Shown here in pieces: positions 1 to 5,774 of a stretch of 6,054 nt of DNA (positions are counted from its first letter, which is position 1; the number at the start of each line of letters is the position of its first letter). The notes beneath the pieces are model-generated. The model worked only from the letters and a program-made list of their open reading frames with translations, searched no databases and was not told the origin of the DNA. Source of the stretch: an uncultured Propionivibrio sp. (GTDB taxonomy: Bacteria; Pseudomonadota; Gammaproteobacteria; Burkholderiales; Rhodocyclaceae); contig CALHZD010000034.1 in NCBI GenBank assembly GCA_938040985.1, forward strand, positions 1 to 6,054. Direction: 5' to 3'. The position numbers and the translations under genes were made by a program.

Positions 1-117
1 ACTCATACTGCCTGCGGCTCGCCGCCTTGTCTTTTGGCAAAGTTGAGCCGCTATTGACGCTTTCGGAACGCGCTCAAAAACTCTTGAAAACAGTCCAGAA
101 AACATAAAACACTCTGA

Positions 118-147
118 AGCGCCCTAAATACAAGGGCTTCATGGCAT
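118..147 (+). repeat. Isolated copy related to the downstream ~40-bp repeat (weak)
   Basis: The segment contains GCCCTAAATACAAGGGCTTC (121-140), which has the same layout as the downstream units: GCCC, an AT-rich centre, GGG, then TTC. It resembles the unit at 5932-5971 most. It can form a hairpin with GCCCT pairing to AGGGC and a flanking GAA/TTC pair. Two copies of AAAACATAAAAC (99-110 and 151-162) bracket it. The similarity is short and was judged by eye, so relatedness is tentative. Confidence 0.35.
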
Positions 148-210
148 CAAAAAACATAAAACCTCAGCCCTTCGGGCTGCTCCCCTTTAGAAGAGAGGAG
201 CGAGTGGGGC

Positions 211-247
211 TGCCTTGGGACCCTTTATCCACGTGCATCTCCGGGTA
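211..247 (+). repeat. Isolated upstream copy of the ~40-bp repeat
   Basis: The stretch reads TGCCTTGGGACCCTTTATCC followed by ACGTGCATCTCCGGG. It matches the downstream array's unit ending (TGCCTGGA) and unit beginning (GCCCTTTATCCACGGGCAT-TTC) in the same order and orientation. TTTATCCACG is also shared exactly with the unit at 5972. The ordered match makes this the best repeat copy on the upstream side, so repeats of one family flank the gene cluster. Function is unknown. Confidence 0.5.
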
Positions 248-280
248 GCAGCTCCGATGCTGGGCGATATGGGGAGCTGC
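248..280 (+). other. Stem-loop with a perfect 8-bp stem
   Basis: GCAGCTCC (248-255) pairs perfectly with GGAGCTGC (273-280) around a 17-base loop, and flanking GG/CC bases can extend it across a two-base bulge. A run of six T lies at 300-305, about 20 bases past the stem, too far for a standard intrinsic terminator. It directly follows the isolated repeat copy at 211-247. It could be an RNA structure, a protein-binding dyad or part of a repeat element; the sequence does not decide. Confidence 0.4.
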
Positions 281-533
281 CCTGCAACCGGAGCGTTAGT
301 TTTTTCAATCCGTTGATCTGCGCGCCACCCTCTATATCAGGCCTAGCGGAAGGCGCCGGTATCGGGCCCATGACGTGAAAAGTGAAGCGCAATGCGACAG
401 AGAAAAAATGCGGCGGCCGGTAACGAAATGGCTACGCGCCGAAGAATCAGGGCGTCGCCAAATAATCCATTCGATCATCCGCACGCGGATCGGGATGAGC
501 ATGCCGAATACGAGCTACCCTCGAAATTCCGCG

Positions 534-542
534 TGATACTAT
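534..542 (+). promoter_or_regulatory. Possible extended -10 promoter element
   Basis: TGATACTAT contains the TG-n extension followed by TACTAT, which matches the TATAAT consensus at four of six positions. No good -35 hexamer lies 16-18 bases upstream, as is common for extended -10 promoters. Transcription would start near 549, giving a leader of only about 16 bases that still includes the AAAGG ribosome site. Assigned by eye. Confidence 0.25.
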
Positions 543-545
543 GCG

Positions 546-558
546 CCTTTGTTAAAGG
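546..558 (+). promoter_or_regulatory. Ribosome-binding site within a small dyad
   Basis: AAAGG (554-558) is the best Shine-Dalgarno candidate for the first gene, six bases before the ATG at 565. It would be twelve bases from the ATG at 571 and directly abuts the TTG at 559, so it selects 565. The same AAAGG is the right arm of a short hairpin, CCTTT-GTT-AAAGG, so pairing could mask it. The five-pair stem with a three-base loop is only marginally stable. Confidence 0.4.
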
Positions 559-560
559 TT

Positions 561-579
561 GAAAATGATAATGAATTCT
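561..579 (+). promoter_or_regulatory. Partial Fur-box-like sequence over the start codon
   Basis: GAAAATGATAATGAATTCT agrees with the classical 19-base Fur box GATAATGATAATCATTATC at 14 of 19 positions by manual count. The left and central part, with TGATAAT at 566-572, is near perfect, while the right arm is poor. It overlaps the start codon at 565, so a bound repressor would block initiation or early elongation. Iron control would suit a haem or metal-handling operon, but one degenerate AT-rich match can arise by chance. Confidence 0.3.
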
Positions 580-1152
580 ACTAGTACGATCGATACGATT
601 CGCGAGTTACTGCATGCAGTCTCCGGCGTCCTGGTCTGGCCCGTATTGATTGCCCTGTTGCTGCTTGCTGCATTGACCTTAGTGGCGCTGGGAGCTTTTA
701 TTCAGGAATGTTGGTCGCGGCGCGGCAAGCGGCGTCCATGGCAGCAGATCACCGGCGCCGCTTTGGAAGCAGCGGCCGCCGATCAGACCTCGCCAGACCC
801 GCTGGACATACGGCTGGAGCGCGTATTGCAGGATAGCGAGCGACGGCGGTGGTCGGCTTTGGCCTTGCTACGCCAGGGCGTGCGGATTGGCCCCGCACTG
901 GGCCTGATGGGCACGCTGATTCCAATGGCCAACGCCTTGCAGGGTCTGGCCGACGGCAATCTTCCTTCGCTGGCGTCCAATATGGTGACGGCTTTTGCCG
1001 CCACTGTCATCGGCCTGGCCATCAGCGTGACCATTTACCTGATTACGTCTATACGCGAGCAATGGATTCGCGAAGACAATCAGGCATTGGCTTTCCGCGC
1101 AGAGGCGCTCCTGCAGGCCGCTAACGCACCGGCCACACGGCAACAGGATTGA
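565..1152 (+). CDS. MotA/TolQ/ExbB-type proton channel subunit
   Basis: This 195-residue inner-membrane protein resembles ExbB, TolQ and MotA, the channel halves of proton-driven motors. Three hydrophobic helices are visible: about residues 22-46, 106-129 and 139-162. A basic, charged cytoplasmic segment lies between the first two (about 50-103). The second helix carries GPALGLMGTLIPMANAL (109-125) and the third AFAATVIGLAIS (143-154). T117 and T147 probably correspond to the pore-lining threonines of ExbB and TolQ. ATG 565 is chosen because AAAGG lies six bases upstream; ATG 571 and TTG 559 are alternatives. The next gene begins six bases after this stop, so the two are probably co-translated. 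It is shorter than E. coli ExbB and is probably the counterpart of HmuT in Bacteroidetes hmu operons. What it energises is inferred from context. A true ExbB serving a TonB system is less likely, because no exbD or tonB is present. Confidence 0.9.
   Translation: MIMNSTSTIDTIRELLHAVSGVLVWPVLIALLLLAALTLVALGAFIQECWSRRGKRRPWQQITGAALEAAAADQTSPDPLDIRLERVLQDSERRRWSALALLRQGVRIGPALGLMGTLIPMANALQGLADGNLPSLASNMVTAFAATVIGLAISVTIYLITSIREQWIREDNQALAFRAEALLQAANAPATRQQD
1145..1148 (+). promoter_or_regulatory. Ribosome-binding site that sets the second gene's start
   Basis: AGGA lies nine bases before the ATG at 1158 and within the last codons of the channel gene. The in-frame TTG at 1149 overlaps that gene's stop codon and would directly abut AGGA, which is too close to work. 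The site therefore favours ATG 1158 over the longer TTG reading. Confidence 0.5.
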
Positions 1153-1157
1153 CGGCC

Positions 1158-1517
1158 ATGCGCTTCGTTCGTCACCGCGACACCTCGGAACCGCATGGGC
1201 ATGACGAGGATCCCTTGGCCGGCATCGCTAACCTGTTCGATGTCAGCGTAGCGTTCATCGTCGCCCTGCTGATTGCCATGTTTACCTTGTTCTCCGCTGT
1301 CGAGTTTCTCAACCCGCAGAGCAGCGTCACGATGGTCAAGCAGAACGAAGATGGCACGATGGAAATCATTTCCAAGCAGCGTGAGGAAATCAAAGTACAA
1401 CGGGTCACTGACAAGACGCTCTCCGGCCAGGGGGTCCGTCTGGGCGTTGCCTACAAGCTCTCCAACGGGCAGGTGGTCTATGTGCCGGAGGGCCAGGCGC
1501 CGCCCGGCGGTTCGTAA
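1158..1517 (+). CDS. DUF2149 protein, ExbD/TolR-like membrane subunit
   Basis: This 119-residue protein has a short charged N-terminus, one transmembrane helix (about residues 29-48) and a small C-terminal domain expected in the periplasm. The helix entry reads NLFDVSVAFIVALLIAMF (25-42). D28 sits where ExbD and TolR carry their essential protonatable aspartate. The outer domain contains DGTMEIISK and ends with a LGVAYKLSNGQVVYVPEG stretch, which I recognise as typical of DUF2149. It follows the channel gene by five bases, a usual pairing for this family, and is probably the counterpart of HmuU in the Bacteroidetes hmu operon. The likely job is to complete the proton channel and touch the CobN-like protein in the periplasm. 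That role is inferred. A TTG at 1149 would add three residues but has a worse ribosome-site spacing. The family assignment is firm, the function is not. Confidence 0.88.
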   Translation: MRFVRHRDTSEPHGHDEDPLAGIANLFDVSVAFIVALLIAMFTLFSAVEFLNPQSSVTMVKQNEDGTMEIISKQREEIKVQRVTDKTLSGQGVRLGVAYKLSNGQVVYVPEGQAPPGGS

Positions 1518-1605
1518 TGCCGAAAACCGCCGCAGGATGACTGTCGTTTTCCGCAAGGCACGAGCCTTGACGCTCGATGCGAGTTTTCCCGATTGGCAAT
1601 CCATT

Positions 1606-4600
1606 ATGAGATTTTTATTGCTGCTCCTCACCGTGCTGTTCGCCGCGGCGCCGTCGTTGCCCATGGCTTCCCCGCGCATCGCCATTATTTATGAAGGCGG
1701 AGAATCTACCGGGCCCGCGGAATTGCGGTATGCATTGGCGCAATCATCTTCTCCCGTGCAGGTGGATATCTATTCACCGGGGCCGGGCGGCATGGCATTG
1801 ACCCAAGACACAGACTTGCATGCCTACGCGCTGGTATTCATCGACGGCGCGGCCAAGGGATTGCCGCTGAATGCCGCAAAAATCCAACAGCTGGCACAGA
1901 CTACCCGGCTGGTCGTGGTCAATCCGCAAGCCGGTCTGCAGGGTAATGTGCTGCTGGCACGGCATCCCGACATCGCTCGCTACTGGGCGAATCGCTCCGC
2001 CGACAATGACGCGGCGCTACTGGCCTACCTGAGTCGCCGGATACTGAATATCCCGGGCAAAGAACCGATTCCCAAGCCTATCGTTTATCCGGCGCATGCC
2101 TTCTACCATCCGGCGGCGCCGGCCTTGTTCGACTCGCTGGATGCCTATCTGGACTGGTATCGGCGACGCAAGGGCGGCCATGCATACGACCCCAAAGCGC
2201 TGACGCTGGGCCTGCTGATCCATCATGCCAACGTGCGGCGCAAAGATCTCGGCGCCTGGGATGCCCTCATTGCCGCAACCGAGAAGCGCGGCCAGAACGC
2301 TATTGCCCTGGTCGGCAACGCCAGCCCCGATCTGCTGCAGTTCCGGAAAAACGGGTATACGCTGATCGATGCGCTGTTATACGGCGCCGGCGTACTGAAC
2401 TTCAACGATCGCGCCAAGGCTCACGCCCAGGCCGCACAGCTTGGCGTGCCGATACTGATGGCGCTCAATCACCATCGCCTGAGCCCGGAAGAATATCGTA
2501 AAGCGCCCGGAGGTTACATTCCCGACCTGGCCTTCCGAATCGTCGGCGGCGAGCGTGACGGCAGCTTCGAGCCCATGGTCGTAGCGGCCAGGAATGCCCA
2601 ACAGGCAGTCGGCCGCCAGCAGCCGCTCAATGAACAGATCGAATGGCGCATTACCCGCGCACTGGCCTGGGCAAAACTGCACCGTGCCGCCAATGCCGAC
2701 AAGAAAGTGGTGTTGACCTACTGGAGCGAGGCCGGCGGCAAATCCGACGTCGGCGGCGACCCGGATGACTTCCTTGATGTACAGGGTACGCTAGCCATGC
2801 TTCTGCCCGCCATGCGCGAGCGCGGTTACAACGTGGGGAAAGGGGCGTTGCCCGATGCCGAAACACTGGCTCAACGAATGACGCGCGAAGCCTCCAACAT
2901 GGGCAACTGGGCGCCGGGGGAAATCACCAAACGGGTAGCCGAGTCAAATCCGATACTGATCCCGGAAGCCGAGTACAGCGAATGGTTTAACGCCATTCCC
3001 GAGCAGCGCCGCAAGGAAATTGAGGCCGTCTGGGGGCCAGCGCCGGGCAAGACCATGATTTACACCAATGCGCAAGGGCAGCGTTTCATCGTTATTCCGC
3101 GCATCGAATACGGCAACGTGTTGATCGCCCCGCACCCCATGTGGGGCTATCTGGAAAATCAAAAGGCGCTGTTATCGAGAGCGGCGCTGCCGCCACACCA
3201 TCAATATCTGGCCTTTTTCCTGTGGCTGCAGAAGAAATGGCATGCCGACGCCTGGGTCAGCCTGTTTACGAATATCGTGCTGCAACCAGGCAACGTGCAG
3301 GGGCCGCTGGCTGACGACCATATCGGTATCCTGCTCGGCGGGCTGCCGCACATCCATCCCGAACGCCTGGGCGCCAACGGCGGCACGGGAAACAAGCGCA
3401 AGGCGCTGGCGGCATTACCCGGCTGGTACAACATCGTCGTGCCGTCCGATTCCTATGAAAACCTGGGCGAACTGCGCGCCCTGATCGCGCGTTATCGCAG
3501 CGCCAATGACGCCGCGACCCGCGACGGCATCGTACCAAGTCTGCGCCAGGCGATCCGCGATGCAGGCATCGACCGTGCGCTGGCGCAGCATGTCGATGTG
3601 GAGCATGCGCCGGCGGAGGTTCTGCTGGGAGCTATTGACACCTATCTTGCCGAACTCGAAAAAGCCAACATGCCATGGGGCGGCAAAGTGCTTGGCACGG
3701 CGCCGCAAGGGCCGGCCATGAGCGCCATGGTCGCTGGCATGCTGGGCAAGGATCTGACCGACGCCTTGCATGGCCTGACCGATGAGCCCGCGATTGTCGC
3801 CCGCCAGTTGGTGGATGCCGTGCTCAACGCGCACCTGACGGCCGATGCCGCTGTGCAGAAATTTCTCGGTCGGCGCGCCGAAAATGCCAAACACGCCAAA
3901 CGCATCGCGGCGCAGTTGAAACTGGCGCAGCGCCACGCCGACGCGCTGCGTCAGGCGCCGCGCGAGGTAGCCGCCATCTTTGCCGAGCTGAGTGGCCAAT
4001 GGGTCGAGCCGGGCCCGATGGGAGAACCGTTCCGTCGGCCGGAGGTGTTGCCTCCGGGGCGCGTCCTCCATAATTTCGACCTGAGCCTGGTGCCCACCGT
4101 CGAAGCCGAGGCGATCGGCATCCGTCAAGCCAACGCACAGATCGAAATCTGGCGCAAAGAGCATCACGGCGCCTATCCGCAAAAATTCGCCTACGTACTA
4201 TGGTCGGCCGAGATTGCCAAAAATAACGGCATTACCGAAGCGCAGATTCTCCACATGCTCGGCACCCGCGCCGTGCGCAACTGGCGCGGCGAAGTGGTGG
4301 ACGTGGAATTGATTCCGCGCGAGGCGCTTGGGCGGCCTCGCATCGACGTGCTGGTAACCACCAGCGGCGCCTATCGCGACGGCTACCAGAGCAAGGTGGA
4401 ATTGATCGCCAAAGCTACGCAACTGGCCGCGGCCAGTCCCGAGCCCGACAATCCGGTAGCCCGCACTACGCAGGCGGCGGAAGCGGATCTGATCAAAGGC
4501 GGGGAAAATGCGGCCAACGCCCACCGGCTGGCATTGGCGCGGGTATTTTCACCGGCGCCGGGCGCCTATTCGCCCAACATCCAGTTCCTGGCCAAATCCG

Positions 4601-5607
4601 GCGACCAGCGCGGCAGCGAATCACGCATGGCGGACCTCTATACGCAACGGCTCGCGCATGCCTATGGCGGCGGCTTGTATGGCACATATGCACGCCCTGC
4701 CTTTGAAGGCAACCTGGCCAGAACCGATGCCGCAACCCTGCCGCGCAGCAGTGACGTCAACGGTTTGCTGGATCATTCTCAGTCCGCCGCGTTTCTTGGC
4801 GGCCTGAACCTGGCGGCTAAGGCGCTCACCGGAAAGGACATCAAACTCTATGTAAGCAACCTGCGCGATTCCGCAAATCCGCAAATAGAAAGCGCGGCAC
4901 GTGCGTTGCAGACAGAAATGCGCACGCGCTACTTCAATCCGAAATGGATCAAGGAAAACATGGCGCACGGCTATGACGGCGCCCGCAACTTCATGTTCCT
5001 GACCGACCACCTCGACCTCTGGGATTCAACCGCAACCCATGAAGTCAGCAGCGCCGATTGGTCCGAAGTCAAAAGCGTATACGTAGACGACAAGTTTGGT
5101 CTGCATATGCAAGAGTTCTTCGATAACCACAACCCGTTCGCACAGCAAATGCTGCTGACCAATCTACTGGGCGCCGCCCAACGCGGGCATTGGCAAGCCA
5201 GCGCCGAAGAACTGGCCTCGGTCGCGCAAAAACTCGTGCACAGCATCAGCGAACACGGGCCGGCGTGCGAGGCCAACCAGTGTCGCAACGCCGAAATGAC
5301 CGAGTTTGTTGGCAAGGCCCTGGCGACCCTGCCCGATGCGGCGCCTCTGCTGGAAGCCTACCAGGCCGCCATCGCCCAAGCCGCCGCCGGGCCAGCGCCC
5401 GCACCCGGCGCGCAGCAAGTCAGCGGCCAGGTCGTGGAAGAAGTGCAGCGGCCAACGGCGGAGACCTTCCGGGCAACGGCATGGATCTGGTCTTGGCTGG
5501 CCGGCCTGGCGGCATTCTTGTTCTCTCTCGGCTGGTGGCTGCAACAGCGACGGATGGCGCAACTTGCGAATGGTCGGATCGCCGCCGCCGTGGCTGTACG
5601 AAAGTGA
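1606..5607 (+). CDS. Exported, membrane-anchored CobN/BchH-like protein (HmuS-like)
   Basis: This 1333-residue protein belongs to the CobN/BchH/ChlH superfamily of large chelatase subunits. Family landmarks include GNVLIA followed by PPHHQYLAFFLWL (529-541), a GGLPHIHPE block (578-586), GRPRIDVLVTTSGAYRD (909-925) and NPKWIKENMAHGYDGA (1111-1126). Residues 1-21 form a signal peptide (MR, a leucine-rich core, then PMA). A Pro/Ala-rich linker (about 1262-1283) precedes a transmembrane helix (about 1292-1312) and a basic tail, so the bulk should be periplasmic. The chelatase signature H-x-G-x-H-G...E is absent; residues 548-562 read DAWVSLFTNIVLQPG. Only two cysteines occur, C1221 and C1226. Start choice is uncertain: ATG 1606 gives a clean signal peptide but lacks a ribosome site, TTG 1567 has AAGG eight bases upstream, and ATG 1537 follows AGG directly. 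With the channel and DUF2149 genes it resembles HmuS. Haem or another metal-tetrapyrrole is the likely ligand; calling it cobaltochelatase would be misleading. Confidence 0.88.
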   Translation: MRFLLLLLTVLFAAAPSLPMASPRIAIIYEGGESTGPAELRYALAQSSSPVQVDIYSPGPGGMALTQDTDLHAYALVFIDGAAKGLPLNAAKIQQLAQTTRLVVVNPQAGLQGNVLLARHPDIARYWANRSADNDAALLAYLSRRILNIPGKEPIPKPIVYPAHAFYHPAAPALFDSLDAYLDWYRRRKGGHAYDPKALTLGLLIHHANVRRKDLGAWDALIAATEKRGQNAIALVGNASPDLLQFRKNGYTLIDALLYGAGVLNFNDRAKAHAQAAQLGVPILMALNHHRLSPEEYRKAPGGYIPDLAFRIVGGERDGSFEPMVVAARNAQQAVGRQQPLNEQIEWRITRALAWAKLHRAANADKKVVLTYWSEAGGKSDVGGDPDDFLDVQGTLAMLLPAMRERGYNVGKGALPDAETLAQRMTREASNMGNWAPGEITKRVAESNPILIPEAEYSEWFNAIPEQRRKEIEAVWGPAPGKTMIYTNAQGQRFIVIPRIEYGNVLIAPHPMWGYLENQKALLSRAALPPHHQYLAFFLWLQKKWHADAWVSLFTNIVLQPGNVQGPLADDHIGILLGGLPHIHPERLGANGGTGNKRKALAALPGWYNIVVPSDSYENLGELRALIARYRSANDAATRDGIVPSLRQAIRDAGIDRALAQHVDVEHAPAEVLLGAIDTYLAELEKANMPWGGKVLGTAPQGPAMSAMVAGMLGKDLTDALHGLTDEPAIVARQLVDAVLNAHLTADAAVQKFLGRRAENAKHAKRIAAQLKLAQRHADALRQAPREVAAIFAELSGQWVEPGPMGEPFRRPEVLPPGRVLHNFDLSLVPTVEAEAIGIRQANAQIEIWRKEHHGAYPQKFAYVLWSAEIAKNNGITEAQILHMLGTRAVRNWRGEVVDVELIPREALGRPRIDVLVTTSGAYRDGYQSKVELIAKATQLAAASPEPDNPVARTTQAAEADLIKGGENAANAHRLALARVFSPAPGAYSPNIQFLAKSGDQRGSESRMADLYTQRLAHAYGGGLYGTYARPAFEGNLARTDAATLPRSSDVNGLLDHSQSAAFLGGLNLAAKALTGKDIKLYVSNLRDSANPQIESAARALQTEMRTRYFNPKWIKENMAHGYDGARNFMFLTDHLDLWDSTATHEVSSADWSEVKSVYVDDKFGLHMQEFFDNHNPFAQQMLLTNLLGAAQRGHWQASAEELASVAQKLVHSISEHGPACEANQCRNAEMTEFVGKALATLPDAAPLLEAYQAAIAQAAAGPAPAPGAQQVSGQVVEEVQRPTAETFRATAWIWSWLAGLAAFLFSLGWWLQQRRMAQLANGRIAAAVAVRK

Positions 5608-5630
5608 TCGCCCCAGAAACTGGCGTGCCA

Positions 5631-5731
5631 GTCTGTACGAAATACAGACGGATCGGCAAACCGCGGTTTTCGGCGTAATGGACCCCAAAGGCATTTGGGG
5701 CGTCACAGCCAAAATAAGGCTGAAGGATTTT
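5631..5731 (+). terminator. Hairpin cluster after the operon, possible transcript end
   Basis: Three hairpins follow the last stop codon within 120 bases. GTCTGTA-CGAAA-TACAGAC (5631-5649) has a perfect seven-pair stem. CCCCAAA-GGCA-TTTGGGG (5683-5700) has a perfect seven-pair stem with a four-base loop. CAGCC-AAAATAA-GGCTG (5706-5722) is followed five bases later by TTTT (5728-5731). A perfect 12-base palindrome, AAACCGCGGTTT, lies between the first two (5658-5669). None has a long T run directly after the stem, so a classical intrinsic terminator is not certain; the hairpins may instead stabilise the 3' end or assist Rho-dependent ending. Confidence 0.35.
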
Positions 5732-5774
5732 GCACCGCGCACCTTTTGCTACGAAGCATGCCACATACCGCGCC

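Larger units (their letters stand above)
1..558. other. Upstream non-coding region, no convincing gene
   Basis: No reading frame here looks like a real gene on either strand. The longest plus-strand frame beginning with ATG (392-562) would give 56 residues, with several rare codons (AGA, AGG, ATA, CTA) and a poor ribosome site. The left 300 bases contain fragments related to the repeat array found downstream of the gene cluster, a 12-base direct repeat AAAACATAAAAC at 99-110 and 151-162, a short hairpin CAGCCC-TTC-GGGCTG at 165-179 and a larger stem-loop at 248-280. The part from about 300 to 530 shows only a small dyad, ATCCGC-AC-GCGGAT, at 477-490. No tRNA or known riboswitch architecture was recognised by eye. 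Frame 3 is open from base 3 to a TAA near 107 and could be the tail of a gene entering from the left, but nothing supports it. Confidence 0.6.

Noticed and set aside
3..107. Frame open from the left edge, possibly the tail of an upstream gene
   Set aside because: Only about 34 codons with no recognisable family feature, and its first bases match the repeat family.
1..558. Cobalamin riboswitch in front of a CobN-like operon
   Set aside because: No B12-box-like core or surrounding helices could be recognised by eye. A covariance-model search would settle it.
392..562. 56-codon open frame ending two bases before the channel gene's ATG
   Set aside because: The position suggests coupling, but codon use is poor (AGA, AGG, ATA, CTA), third-position GC is only about half, the ribosome site is weak, and the product resembles nothing I recognise. 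It also spans the likely promoter.
574..596. Cluster of restriction-like palindromes (GAATTC, ACTAGT, CGATCG, ATCGAT) resembling a cloning linker
   Set aside because: They lie in frame in the N-terminus of the channel protein, and the sequence on both sides is continuous and natural-looking. Chance clustering is enough.
1273..1605. N-terminal extension of the CobN-like frame up to 1273
   Set aside because: Up to 1517 it is the out-of-frame shadow of the DUF2149 gene, very Arg/Ser-rich, and it would bury the signal peptide in the protein interior.
3415..4182. Long minus-strand open frame opposite the CobN-like gene (255 codons)
   Set aside because: It lies wholly inside a clearly conserved plus-strand gene, and GC-rich genes commonly give such antisense frames.
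1606..5607. Naming the large gene cobN (cobaltochelatase)
   Set aside because: Export signals, loss of the core signature and the absence of cobST or corrin-pathway neighbours all argue against that name.
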